From an uncultured Cohaesibacter sp. (GTDB lineage Bacteria > Pseudomonadota > Alphaproteobacteria > Rhizobiales > Cohaesibacteraceae), in NCBI RefSeq assembly GCF_963662805.1, contig NZ_OY759875.1:1-45992 (forward strand): DNA of 45,992 bases, in the 5' to 3' direction. This document shows positions 1 to 7,428 of this stretch, one piece after another (the stretch's first letter is position 1; each line of letters opens with the position of its first letter). The notes beneath the pieces are model-generated. The model was not told the DNA's origin, ran no database searches, and saw nothing but the letters and a program-made list of their open reading frames with translations. The position numbers and the translations under genes were made by a program.

Positions 1-25
1 CATGAAACAGGGTCGGAGTGGTCAT
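1..25 (-). CDS. 5' end of an unidentified leftward early gene (partial)
   Basis: Eight codons (MTTPTLFH) are read leftward from an ATG at 25 before the window ends. The ATG overlaps the stop codon of the preceding small ORF in an ATGA joint, the same coupling used all through this operon, which is the only reason to call it. Nothing can be said about function. Confidence 0.4.
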
Positions 26-114
26 CGCGTCCGCCTCCAGTCCATGATGCGTCCCTCGATCACGTCCTGCGCGATCGCGTCAACGTCGCAATCGACTGCG
101 GGGAAATTCTTCAT
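22..114 (-). CDS. small early phage protein, 30 aa
   Basis: A 30-codon frame starting MKNFPAVDCD and ending with the basic tail MDWRRTR. Its ATG (114-112) overlaps the stop of the upstream ORF as ATGA, and its own stop overlaps the ATG at 25. This chain of translational coupling supports it as a real small gene. It is acidic in the middle and basic at the end, with no recognised domain. Given the frame breaks nearby it could be part of a longer broken gene. Confidence 0.4.
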   Translation of the reverse strand: MKNFPAVDCDVDAIAQDVIEGRIMDWRRTR

Positions 115-203
115 TGCGCGCGCGGCCAATAGGCATCGTGGCGACGCATCGCCCGATCGAGTGAAAAGCCTCTCTTTTCAAATTCCAAACGAAGATCAAT
201 CAT
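111..203 (-). CDS. small early phage protein, 30 aa
   Basis: A 30-codon frame (starts MIDLRLEFEK) whose ATG at 203-201 overlaps the stop of the upstream gene (ATGA) and whose stop overlaps the next ATG. It is charged and probably helical, with no known family. Coupling at both ends is the main evidence. A single-base error could also make it a fragment of a larger gene. Confidence 0.4.
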   Translation of the reverse strand: MIDLRLEFEKRGFSLDRAMRRHDAYWPRAQ

Positions 204-758
204 CAGATACCTCCAGGATGCGCGCAACTTGTCCGCCCGACTTTCCCAACGGGGTTGATCAACTGATCAAGGGTTGCGTTCGCCTTTTCCGGCTGGCCCT
301 GCTCGATCAGCTCAAGCACCCGTCCGAGGGTCTCGTGAATGCCAAGATCCGCGAATGTCTCGCGCCGCAAGATGGGGTCGACTGCAAAGCCTGACTGCCT
401 GACAAAGCCATCAAAGTCTATTCCTGCACCCCAAGAGACCGATTTCAGCCACATAGTCAGCCAACCAGTCGACATCTATGTAGCCAATCAGTTCATCGTC
501 AGGCATGTCCTCCAGATAGTCGCCCTTAGCAACGCAGGACATGATCTCGAATTGCGAAAAAGAGTCCGCTTCGAGTGACAGCGCATCGATGACCTTCCTG
601 TCCTCCAGTCTCTCTCAACCAAAGCGTCAGAAGATCCATGTCAGTAATGGATTGGAGCACCTCAAGCGGCGCAACGCCTTCCTGCGCCCAGATCTCGCTT
701 TTTCTGCCGTGGTCATGCTTTGGAGGGTGCCGATGATCATTTGCTTTTTGACACTCAT
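203..758 (-). pseudogene. hypothetical early phage protein, frame broken at least three times
   Basis: Reading leftward from ATG 758 (or the GTG at 765 that overlaps the previous stop), the protein begins MSVKKQMIIGTLQSM. It continues through SEIWAQEGVAPLEVLQSI, EDRKVIDALSLEADSF, DDELIGYIDVDWLADYV and AGIDFDGFVRQSG to a stop at 205-203. The frame changes near 690 (one A missing from an A-run), near 615 (extra G) and near 432 (extra G in GGGG). Repairing each by one base gives a continuous acidic protein of about 185 aa. No domain is recognised. ATGA-type joints on both sides place it inside the leftward early operon. Confidence 0.55.
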
Positions 759-761
759 CAC

Positions 762-1031
762 TCACGCCTCCATCAGCTGGCGGGCGTTGGCGTCAGTTGA
801 TAGCTTTGGCGGCATGTCCGGCAGGAGGCCGGGGCCGTGCGGCTCGACCAGACCGTTATCGACCAGATAGCGACCAGAGACAGGCGGAAAGGGGTTGCCG
901 CCCGGTGACAGGAAATAGACAAAGCCGCCGCCCTTGCGGCCCTGTTCGGTGCGGCTCGTCTGGCGACAGAGGGCCGCGCCGCCCATGAGGGCGGTCGCTG
1001 CCTTGCGGACGTGATGGGGGATCCGGGCCAT
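762..1031 (-). CDS. hypothetical early phage protein, 89 aa
   Basis: Starts at ATG 1031, three bases after the stop of the HD-domain gene, and ends at 762 overlapping the next start (GTGA). The sequence begins MARIPHHVRKAATALMGG. It is basic at the N terminus, glycine-rich in the middle (GRKGGGFVYFLSPGG) and proline-rich toward the end. The open frame extends upstream to 1325, but that upstream part is the C-terminal coding of the HD gene read after a frame break, so the internal ATG is chosen. No family recognised. Confidence 0.55.
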   Translation of the reverse strand: MARIPHHVRKAATALMGGAALCRQTSRTEQGRKGGGFVYFLSPGGNPFPPVSGRYLVDNGLVEPHGPGLLPDMPPKLSTDANARQLMEA

Positions 1032-1033
1032 GG

Positions 1034-1766
1034 TCACACCTTGATATAGAGCGACAGGCGCTTGAGATATTCGTCCGCGCCCCCTGTCCCAAGTCCAAGG
1101 CTTGATAGCGTGCGGATAGGGCTCGATGTGATCTGGAATATCGAGCGGCAAAGCGGCGGGCGGGGCTTCCATCAGGTCGCGCACCTCGGTCACCAGCATG
1201 CGCAGGTCAATAGATTTGACCGCGACGCGCTCACTATCGCGGGGCAAGGGAAATCCGGCCTGCTGATAGAGCACGCTCAGCACTAGATCATCTTCGTGAT
1301 CATGAATACAACCGTGCTCGCTCAAGGGCAGTCGCCCGCCAGATCTTGCGCCCGCCCTGCGACTCCGTTTTCGTGCATGTCGCGGGCCATCGAGCGAGAA
1401 ATCCGATCAAGCCGCCGCCGCTCGTTGTCTTTCACCGGTTGGGTCTTGTCACCGATGATGACCTCCGGCAGGTCGTGCATGAGGAAATGAAAGCGGATTT
1501 CTGCGGCGCGAAGTCATGGCCGATGCAGGAATGCTGAGCGACCGAATAGGGATAGTGGGTCGCGCCATCATAGCGGTTGATCATGGCGAGGCTTTCGGCC
1601 ATGCCGCGCCAGTCCCACTTGCTGTGTTCCGGCGTCGTCAAACAGCCAGTAGCCGCCGCGCTGAGAATATTTGGCTGCGCCGCGATAGTCGGCGAGGTCA
1701 AAGGGGGCTGGGGAGGGAGTGGCAAAGGCAGCGCCGTGCCCGTTGGTTTGTTAGGGAGATGGTCAT
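1034..1766 (-). pseudogene. HD-domain phosphohydrolase (YfbR-like 5'-nucleotidase type), frame broken several times
   Basis: The motifs in order are FDLADYRGAAKYSQRGGYWL, MINRYDGATHYPYSVAQHS (His of the HD superfamily), RFHFLMHDLPEVIIGD (the HD dyad followed by the helix that carries a further metal ligand), VKSIDLRMLVTEVRDLM and a C-terminal DEYLKRLSLYIKV before the stop at 1036-1034. Known HD enzymes of this group hydrolyse (deoxy)nucleoside monophosphates, so a role in nucleotide pool control during replication is inferred. The reading frame changes near 1632, 1510, 1333 and 1085, and probably near 1700. Each is explained by one missing or extra base and the protein resumes with family-like sequence. 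ATG 1766 overlaps the previous stop. Confidence 0.7.
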
Positions 1767-1980
1767 TTCGCCACCTCGACCGGCTGGTGTGGCTCCTGCA
1801 ACAGAGAGACAGGGATCCAGTGAGATCCCGGCTTGCCGTGGTTGTCGGCGTAGCTCACACGGGCCTTGAGGCCGCCGTCATCGCCGATTGTCAGCCCAGC
1901 CACTCTGCCGACTTTGCTGATGTCAGGGTCAAACACCCGATCATTGATCGAGACAGGAAAGGAAACAGTGCAACTTTCAT
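1763..1980 (-). pseudogene. hypothetical early phage protein, about 72 aa, one frame break
   Basis: ATG at 1980 begins MKV. After one base change near 1965 the frame continues TVSFPVSINDRVFDPD, then GRVAGLTIGDDGG and SYADNHGKPGSHWIPVSLL to a stop at 1765-1763. That stop overlaps the HD gene's ATG. The beta-rich small fold with a GDDGG turn suggests a compact globular protein. No family recognised. Confidence 0.45.
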
Positions 1981-2034
1981 CAGATCACCTTTTCAAGAGA
2001 GGGAGACGCCGGACTGGAAGCCTTGCAGCTGACC

Positions 2035-2182
2035 TCAACCAGCCCGGCGCATGGCCTCCGCCTTTTTGGCAAAAGCCGGAATGGGTTTCAGGGGCTTGCG
2101 GATTGGGTCGCTTGTGGGGCGACAAAAACAGATCCGAGGTGGTTAAAAATGAAGCGCTCAAATGTCAGGCTGTGATCGACAT
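2035..2182 (-). pseudogene. possible degraded small early ORF
   Basis: The 258 bases between the neighbouring genes hold no intact frame. The best reading ends RKPLKPIPAFAKKAEAMRRA at a stop at 2037-2035 and can be reached from an ATG at 2182 only through a frame change. The basic alanine/lysine tail looks protein-like. Otherwise nothing is recognised here. Confidence 0.25.
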
Positions 2183-2238
2183 CAGATAAGAGCCGGAAAA
2201 CCTCGAATTTCGCTGCGGACCTGCTGGAAGCCACAACG

Positions 2239-2555
2239 TTAATGAATTTGGGCAGTCGTCCCAATTCTTGACTTCGACGTCATAAGACCGGTGCGGATCC
2301 TGAATTTCTTGAGATGCTTAGCCAGAGCCTTGCGCCCGGCATCCGTTACAAGAAAGTAGGAGTCGCCAGCATTCGGCCCTTTCATTTCAGACCAGTGCGG
2401 CGAGGCTCTGAATGCCGCCGCCTCGCGACCACCTATGCGGCGCAATAATAATTGCGATAGCTTTCCGACATCGGATCAACGGGCCGACCAAGAGCATGGT
2501 CGATTGCATCCATCGCCTTGTCGTCAAGGCTGCGGTTGACTGAGTGATTGATCAT
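2239..2555 (-). pseudogene. hypothetical early phage protein, about 104 aa, one or two frame breaks
   Basis: Starts at ATG 2555 (MINHSVNRSLDDKAMDAIDH). After a change of frame near 2440 it continues GGREAAAFRASPHWSEMKG and DSYFLVTDAGRKALAKHLKK to a stop at 2239. The second half resembles the C-terminal half of small winged-helix phage proteins in which a YFxVTxxG strand precedes the last helix, but this is only an impression. A two-hairpin repeat element (2592-2664) lies between this gene and the GapR-like gene upstream. Confidence 0.5.
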
Positions 2556-2591
2556 GAAAACCTCCGCTTTCAAACCTTCTGTGGTTGGGGC

Positions 2592-2664
2592 TGGTCGCTC
2601 TCGTTGCCCGCGTTGCGGCCAACTGGCGCTCGCTAACGACGTCCGGCGACTAGATCGCCTTGTC
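2592..2664. repeat. divergent copy of the two-hairpin intergenic element (copy 1)
   Basis: On the plus strand this copy has the recurring blocks GGTCGCTCTCGT, then a first hairpin (GTTGCCCGC / GCGGCCAAC), CTGGCGCTCGCTAACGACGTC, then a second hairpin (GGCG / CGCC) and CTTGTCT. It separates two leftward genes, and its end abuts the GapR-like stop codon. Unlike the other copies it therefore points opposite to local transcription. It is the most diverged of the six copies. Confidence 0.65.
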
Positions 2665-2666
2665 TG

Positions 2667-2920
2667 TCATCCGAGGGCATGCAAATACAGATCCGTGAGC
2701 GCCTCTTGCTCGGCGCGCAGGTTCGGGTTCATCTTGCGGAGGCGGACGCAAATTCGCATGACGCCAACGTCATAGCCGTTGCCCTTGGCCTCGGCATAGA
2801 CTTCCTTGATGTCATCGGAGAGGGTTTTCTTTTCTTCCTCAAGCCGCTCGGACACGTTCGATTGAATGCGCGCAGCTGATCGGAGGCAACGCCGCCGGGA
2901 TTGGATGATTGACTGGCCAT
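2667..2920 (-). pseudogene. GapR-like (DUF2312) DNA-binding protein, two extra bases
   Basis: The protein reads MASQSSNPGGVASDQLRAF, then RLEEEKKTLSDDIKEVYAEA, KGNGYDVGVMRICVRLRKM and EQEALTDLYLHALG. This matches the alphaproteobacterial DUF2312/GapR family in length (about 84 aa) and signature (RLEEEKK.. DDIKEVYAEAKGNG.D). GapR binds overtwisted, AT-rich DNA and associates with replication and transcription in Caulobacter; a phage copy may act on phage replication or host chromosome structure (inference). Single extra bases near 2870 and 2850 break the frame at the N terminus, but ATG 2920 and the rest are clear. Confidence 0.8.
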
Positions 2921-2925
2921 GTTCG

Positions 2926-3033
2926 TCACGCTCCGAAAAAGAGATATAGCGACAGGACGATCGCGCCGGTGGCGATGGGGCTGGAGGCGGCGTGGGCGAA
3001 AAGGTGCAAGCCGCGCTTCAGGTCGTTCGTAAT
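2926..3033 (-). CDS. possible small membrane protein
   Basis: A short frame encodes NDLKRGLHLFAHAASSPIA followed by a strongly hydrophobic stretch TGAIVLSLYLFFGA and a stop at 2928-2926, six bases before the GapR-like ATG. The only in-frame start is a non-standard ATT, so either the start has been altered or the frame is not expressed as shown. One membrane segment is predicted from the hydrophobic run. Confidence 0.3.
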   Translation of the reverse strand: MTNDLKRGLHLFAHAASSPIATGAIVLSLYLFFGA

Positions 3034-3258
3034 TTACGACGGTGGCGCAAATACACCTCGACTTTGGCTCCCTCGATCTGGCGACCCTTTTGCCAGTGGC
3101 GGATCGCTTTATGGCGTCGGCCCTCAAATTTGGCACCGGTTCATATTGGTCGCCTGACCGGGTGACAGGAGGGCCGTTTCGGGGCGAAGCTGACGGAACA
3201 GAGGGCAATTTGCCCGGGCCGTGGGGACAGGAAAGGCATGGAGAATGGTCTGAGACAT
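3018..3258 (-). pseudogene. first gene of the leftward operon, frame broken, with a primase-like segment
   Basis: ATG 3258 (MSQTILHAFPVPTARANC) lies 23 bases from the leftward promoter/operator cluster. After a frame change near 3140 the C-terminal part reads RHKAIRHWQKGRQIEGAK then VEVYLRHRR to a stop at 3020-3018. That segment closely resembles residues around 127-150 of the primase encoded at 8362-9480 (RQKAIRHWRKGRPIEGTK then AETYLRDCR). A duplicated or recombined fragment of the primase linker region is the likeliest origin. No catalytic residues are present. Confidence 0.45.
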
Positions 3259-3280
3259 GGGACCTCACAAAAAACAATAT

Positions 3281-3344
3281 GACGATATAAATCGCATTCA
3301 CAATATGCGCTTAAATGCGCTTTTGTAAAGCGATAATTATCGTC
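3281..3344 (-). promoter_or_regulatory. leftward early promoter with operator array
   Basis: Read on the minus strand there is TTTACA (3329-3324), an 18-bp spacer and TATTGT (3305-3300). The spacer contains the palindrome GCGCATTTAAGCGCAT (3320-3305). A second palindrome type, GACGATAATTATCGC, sits just upstream (3344-3330) and GCGATTTATATCGTC just downstream (3295-3281). The same three-part design occurs at the rightward promoter at 4885-4940, so repressor and Cro-like operators are inferred. Confidence 0.65.
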
Positions 3345-3449
3345 TATTGCATTCGCGGGTACGTATATTACTGTTATTCTTGCTCTTTTTAGTTGGTTTT
3401 GGTTCGGTGGACGACATCTTGAGTCGCCCGGTGTTGGCAGGTGTTTGTG

Positions 3450-3961
3450 ATGCGACGGTTGATTGCTTGGTGGTGTTTGTTGGTTGGTCTGGTGGTGTTG
3501 TCTGGCCCGGCTTTTGCTTATGAAACGCTCGCGTTAAAAGATATGATATGCAGCCAAGGCAATATATCGAGAAACACAAGAGCGACGCCATGCCGAGATG
3601 GCTACACTTTGCGGCTCGGTTTTTGTGGGGATGATGATGCCGAGTGCGCCTATGATCAGGCGCGCCTTTTGGCGGATCTGCAAACAGGCATACGATGGAG
3701 ACTATCAGGCCCAGCGCAACCTGGCCTATTGTCTTGAGAGTGGATGTGATGGAGCGTTGTTCCACAGCAAGTCGCTGTCTTGCGCTTGGCGGATTGTTAT
3801 TCTGGCGTCCGGCCATGTCCAGATTACGGATGTCGATATCGCCAATCTGGACATTTGCATTGCCGGGATGGATGGCGCTTCTTTTCAGTGTTGCGAAAGG
3901 GCAGGCGGCGCGTCTGTTTCAGCTAATTTATGGTCGAGAGATCGAACCTGACTGGCGCTAA
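3450..3961 (+). pseudogene. secreted hypothetical protein in the immunity region, two frame breaks
   Basis: ATG 3450 opens with a clear signal peptide (MRRLIAWWCLLVGLVVLSG, cleavage expected after AFA). It continues YETLALKDMICSQGN and LGFCGDDDAECAYDQARLL. After an extra G near 3683 it reads AYDGDYQAQRNLAYCLESGC, and after a second break near 3860 it ends AKGQAARLFQLIYGREIEPD. Several cysteines fit an exported, disulfide-bonded protein. The gene converges on the repressor (stops overlap by three bases). Its place between the two early promoters suggests expression from the prophage, i.e. a lysogenic-conversion candidate (inference). Function unknown. Confidence 0.55.
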
Positions 3962-4795
3962 AGTGACGTGAAACTCAGACACCAAAACAGCTCACGCACA
4001 CTTAAAACCCGGTGGTACGCATAGACAATTTCCTGATTACCCTTGTCGGTTTTGCGGATATACTCGATATCCACAGCAGGGTTGAGCTGCCGCGCCAATA
4101 GCTTCTTGTCGGTCACGCCTTTGAAAAACTTGATGTATGCCTGAATGGGATCGTCTGAGAATTTGTTGAAATTCTTGGTCTGAATGATGACCACATCGCC
4201 GATGTCGATGCGCCTGTCCGGATCCACAAAAACCAGATCGCCGGGCTCGAATTTGGGTGACATGCTTTCCCCGACAACTTTTAGGGCGTAGGCACGCGGG
4301 CTAGATCTGAGACCCGCAGGTCCGCTCCACATGTTCGACCTGCATGCCTTCTTCCAGCTGCATTGCACCAAGCACTGATCCGGCGGCTGTTCCAAAAACA
4401 GGAACGTGGCCATGAGATCCACCAGCCATCGCAGTATCTACTGTCTTGACCATATGAACAATATCGCTGGCGCGATCAGCAATGAAGCCGTCGCTATCGC
4501 TCTCCCATGCGATAACGTCGCTCATCAGGCTCGCCATGTCCGCCTGTATCTTAAGGGATTCGATTTTCCGCGCGCCATCAAGAATCAAGATCCCGCAACC
4601 AAACCAGAACCTTGGAAAGAGTTTTGCTGCTTGGGGGGCGGTACTCAGGATCATTCAAAGACTTATTGATTGTGGATGGCGCAAAGCCTGCCATCTTGGC
4701 AATTTTTGACGGGCTTGGCGTCCTAGTTTTGCTTCTATCTCCACAAACAGACGCTTGGCCTTTTCCTTAAATGCGCTGGTGTCTCTGGCCATCAT
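3958..4795 (-). pseudogene. CI/LexA-like phage repressor (HTH + S24 peptidase), frame broken
   Basis: ATG 4795 follows a GAGGAG ribosome site. The N terminus (ARDTSAFKEKAKRLFVEIEA) leads into a helix-turn-helix (SPSKIAKMAGFAPSTINKSL). The C-terminal half carries the S24 self-cleavage domain: VPVFGTAAGS (the cleavage-site region), then YALKVVGESMSPKFEPGD with the nucleophile Ser in GESM, then VIIQTKN and a lysine-containing AYIKFFKG segment. Frames change near 4715 (one C missing), somewhere near 4600-4630 and near 4318. The repaired length of about 275 aa suits the family. It should hold the lysogenic state by binding the palindromes at 3281-3344 and 4843-4940, and be cleaved on SOS induction. 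Confidence 0.75.
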
Positions 4796-4842
4796 GCTCC
4801 TCGATTTTTCTTGCTCTTTACAGTGATTGATTATGCCAAGAC

Positions 4843-4940
4843 ATGCGCTTAAAAGCGCGGCTCTTTAAATCGCAAATTTATTTGGCGATAAAAATCGTCT
4901 TTGATGTTTACAAATGCGCATATATGCGCTAAAAATCGTC
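4843..4940 (+). promoter_or_regulatory. rightward early promoter with operator array and repressor-gene operator
   Basis: TTTACA (4907-4912), a 17-bp spacer and TAAAAA (4930-4935) form the rightward promoter. The spacer holds the palindrome ATGCGCATATATGCGC (4914-4929). The second motif GCGATAAAAATCGTC lies upstream (4885-4899) and a related GCGCTAAAAATCGTC overlaps the -10 region (4926-4940). Another copy of the first palindrome, ATGCGCTTAAAAGCGC (4843-4858), lies in the leader of the leftward repressor gene and may serve autoregulation. Confidence 0.65.
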
Positions 4941-4959
4941 GTATGGTATGGAGGCACAT

Positions 4960-5151
4960 ATGACGACTTGCGTAAAAGATCATGCGGTTGACCGGATTTT
5001 GCACAAAGAAGGCAAGAGTCGCGCTTGGCTGGCTTCTCAAACAGGATTGCATCACAAGACGATCCATCGTGCTCTCAGCAACGAGAACGCCACAGGCGAC
5101 ACAATCTTTGCGATTTGCCGCGCGCTTGATTGGCGCGTGTTTGCCCAATGA
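4960..5151 (+). CDS. Cro-like HTH regulator, 63 aa
   Basis: The first gene of the rightward operon. The start at 4960 is chosen over 4948 because GGAGG lies seven bases upstream of it. The protein contains a compact helix-turn-helix (SRAWLASQTGLHHKTIHRAL) spanning most of its length, as in Cro and other small XRE/Cro-type regulators. Its position opposite the CI-like gene and directly after the operators supports the role of lytic-switch repressor. Confidence 0.7.
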   Translation: MTTCVKDHAVDRILHKEGKSRAWLASQTGLHHKTIHRALSNENATGDTIFAICRALDWRVFAQ

Positions 5152-5219
5152 CTTCTTTGACATCCCCCAGCCGGTGCTGATCACGCGCGCGGAGTCGATG
5201 ATTGTCAAAGGCTGTCATC

Positions 5220-5472
5220 ATGCCTAGATCATCCCGCATCCTTTCCACCCCTTCTGCAATCCGCATGTCTCGACGCGATCTCCTCCCTCGCGCCGGGCGA
5301 TGCGGTGCCGGGCCTGTTGTTCCTCCCCAAGCCTTGCGGCTTGCAGGCAGTGCCCGGCAATCCATTCCATCCCCGCACCCGGCGCTGGCTGATGACCAGC
5401 TTCAGGCGGCGACTGTTGATCGTTTCATCCGTCATTTCATCCCCCGCTCGCATCGTTGTTTCAGCGGTCTGA
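5220..5472 (+). pseudogene. possible frame-broken early ORF
   Basis: The 384 bases between the Cro-like gene and the next gene hold no convincing intact gene. A protein-like run (DAISSLAPGDAVPGLLFLPK, then NPFHPRTRRWLMTSFRRRL) ends at a stop at 5470-5472 but has no start in its own frame. An ATG at 5220 in another frame could lead into it through one base change near 5265. Function unknown. Confidence 0.3.
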
Positions 5473-5489
5473 TCGTCTCAGACGATCAG
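5469..5489. promoter_or_regulatory. perfect 9-bp inverted repeat upstream of 5536
   Basis: Arms CTGATCGTC and GACGATCAG flank a three-base TCA loop, 46 bases before the next start codon. There is no T-run, so a terminator is unlikely. An operator (it shares ATCGTC with the early-promoter motif) or an mRNA hairpin are the options. Confidence 0.5.
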
Positions 5490-5535
5490 CGCCCTGTCAC
5501 ACGGTCAATCGGCGGACTTGTCCGGGGAGGGGTCT

Positions 5536-6039
5536 ATGCCTGATTTCTTCCTGTCTATCCGTGAGATGCGCACCGTCAAAGCCGCTTTTCGCCGCTTGGT
5601 TGATCTGGTTGGTGGTGATGCCGATTGCTGCACGGTGACGGGTCGCCAGCGCCGTCAAGCCTATAGCGAGTTTGCCAGCCCTAAGCGCGAGCACATGGAC
5701 AAGTGGCCACCCTTGCGTGAGGTCCTTGAGCTGGAGGCCGACGTCGATGTGCCAGAAGTGACGCGCGCCATGGCCAAGCTGCATGGCTTTGAATTGGTCA
5801 AGTTGCCGGATGTCATCGAGCCAAAGGATTGGGCGTTGGCGGTCGGCTCCATGAGCAAGGAAACAGGCGAGGCCATCAATGTGGTTTTGCAGGCTTTTGC
5901 CAATGGCGGGCGCATCGATGCTGACGAAATCCGCCAGTGGCATATCGACGGCGAGATCGATGAGGCGATCATTACGCTGCTTCAGATCAAGGCCATGGTC
6001 GATCGAGCGAATGAGCAGGGAGGGCAGGGGGATGACTGA
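5536..6039 (+). CDS. hypothetical early phage protein, 167 aa
   Basis: The ATG at 5536 has GGGGAGGGG upstream and starts MPDFFLSIREMRTVKAAFRR. The protein is helical, with an acidic C-terminal third (RIDADEIRQWHIDGEIDEAI) ending in a glycine-rich tail. It overlaps the next gene by eight bases. No catalytic motif is visible. Its place between the Cro-like gene and a DnaA-like DNA-binding protein suggests an early regulatory or replication accessory role (inference from position only). Confidence 0.6.
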   Translation: MPDFFLSIREMRTVKAAFRRLVDLVGGDADCCTVTGRQRRQAYSEFASPKREHMDKWPPLREVLELEADVDVPEVTRAMAKLHGFELVKLPDVIEPKDWALAVGSMSKETGEAINVVLQAFANGGRIDADEIRQWHIDGEIDEAIITLLQIKAMVDRANEQGGQGDD

Positions 6040-6724
6040 TCGCCACGCCAGTCGCGCCGACGAGATCCGCCTGCGCCATAGCAGGGACGGTAACAGCGAG
6101 CGCATGCTCGCCCGCTTCTATGACCTGTCGATCGACGAGATCCGCGCCATCCTGCGCCAGCCCATCGTCGCCCAGCCCAAAGAGGGCAAAGAGGGCTTGA
6201 AGATTGCCGATACAGATCCTTTCGGGCCGGGCTGGCAAGCTACCCTTGAGGCAAGTGTCGAGGAGCTGGTCGATTGGGTGCTGAGGTCGCACAAGATCAG
6301 CCGCGACCAGCTCAAGGGTCGCCTGCATATTGACGTTTTGGAGGCGCGGCAGACGTTGGCTTTCAATCTGCGTCAACGCTGGGGCCTAAATATTGGCGAC
6401 GTGGCCGATTTGATCGGTGTCACCCCATCGACCACGCGGCGCTTTGATGCCGAGTGCCAAAACCGGCAAATGCCGCCCATGCAACCGCCGGAGCCAAACC
6501 TGCCGGAGGCTTATCTCGCCGAGTTGCGCAATGTAGCCAAGGCGTTCGGCGTGACGCCGCTGGCGGTTTTCCATGGGCAGGCCGATCAATTGCAGCGGGC
6601 GCGCCGGGTGTTCCTTCAGCGCATGTTCTGGCAGCACCGCATCCCGATTTGTAACATCGCCAAGGTAACCGGATTTTTCCGCAGCCGGATCCACAAACAG
6701 GTGCATGCCCGGAGGGCCGGATAA
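6032..6724 (+). CDS. DnaA domain-IV-like HTH regulator, 230 aa
   Basis: The start at 6032 (MTDRHASRADEIRLRHSRDG) overlaps the preceding stop. The long open frame further upstream is a shadow. The middle of the protein (LHIDVLEARQTLAFNLRQRW, then GLNIGDVADLIGVTPSTTRR) matches the pattern of the DnaA C-terminal DNA-binding domain, in which an ARQ..A..L helix precedes the helix-turn-helix. A second helix-turn-helix-like segment lies near the C terminus (IPICNIAKVTGFFRSRIHKQ). It has no ATPase motifs, so it is not an initiator itself; a role in controlling early genes or the phage origin is inferred. Confidence 0.65.
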   Translation: MTDRHASRADEIRLRHSRDGNSERMLARFYDLSIDEIRAILRQPIVAQPKEGKEGLKIADTDPFGPGWQATLEASVEELVDWVLRSHKISRDQLKGRLHIDVLEARQTLAFNLRQRWGLNIGDVADLIGVTPSTTRRFDAECQNRQMPPMQPPEPNLPEAYLAELRNVAKAFGVTPLAVFHGQADQLQRARRVFLQRMFWQHRIPICNIAKVTGFFRSRIHKQVHARRAG

Positions 6725-7428
6725 TGGCCAAGGTGCTTGTAGCTTGCGAATTTTCCGGCACGGTCCGCGATGCCTTTCTGGCGATCGGGCATGATGCCTT
6801 TTCTTGCGACCTCCTGCCGAGCGAAACCGGGTCCAATCGCCACATACGAGGCGATGTGCTGGACATTCTCGATGATGGCTGGGATTGCCTCATTGTTGCC
6901 CATCCGCCCTGCACGCGGCTTTGCAATAGCGGCGTGCGCTGGCTGTCAGAGCCACCCAAGCACCGCCAGCCAGACTATCCGCCCGAATATGACAGCTGGA
7001 CCAGAGACGAGCGCCTCGCCTTCATGTGGGCCGAGCTGGACAAGGGTGCCGCGCTGTTCTCAAAACTCTGGAATGCCGACATCCCGCACGTAGCGGTCGA
7101 AAACCCGGTCATGCATCCGCACGCCAAGGAGCGGATCATCAATTACGAGCCTGCGGCCCAGACCGTGCAACCGTGGTGGTTTGGTGAGCCGCAATTCAAG
7201 GGCACCGGCCTATATTTGCGCAATCTGCCTCCGCTTGTGCCGACCGATCGGCTGACGCCACCCAAGCGCGGCACCGACGAGCACAAGGCTTGGTCAGTGG
7301 TCCATCGTATGGGCCGCAGCGTCAATCGCTCCAAAGAGCGCTCACGCTTCTTTCCCGGTATCGCCGCCGCCATGGCCGATCAGTGGATGCCCATCATCGA
7401 GCCGACAGCCATGAGGAGAGCAGCATGA
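6724..7428 (+). CDS. C5-cytosine methyltransferase-like protein, 234 aa
   Basis: VLVACEFSGTVRDAFLAIGH at the N terminus resembles the SAM-binding motif I of cytosine-C5 methyltransferases (F.G.G..). DCLIVAHPPCTRLCNSG contains the PPC catalytic loop with Cys at about residue 63, and HVAVENPVMH replaces the usual ENV motif with ENP. At 234 aa it is shorter than a standard C5 methyltransferase and has no obvious large target-recognition domain. Proteins of this type are common in phages and may modify phage DNA or act on nucleotides. The start overlaps the previous stop (TAATGG) and the stop overlaps the next start. Confidence 0.7.
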   Translation: MAKVLVACEFSGTVRDAFLAIGHDAFSCDLLPSETGSNRHIRGDVLDILDDGWDCLIVAHPPCTRLCNSGVRWLSEPPKHRQPDYPPEYDSWTRDERLAFMWAELDKGAALFSKLWNADIPHVAVENPVMHPHAKERIINYEPAAQTVQPWWFGEPQFKGTGLYLRNLPPLVPTDRLTPPKRGTDEHKAWSVVHRMGRSVNRSKERSRFFPGIAAAMADQWMPIIEPTAMRRAA

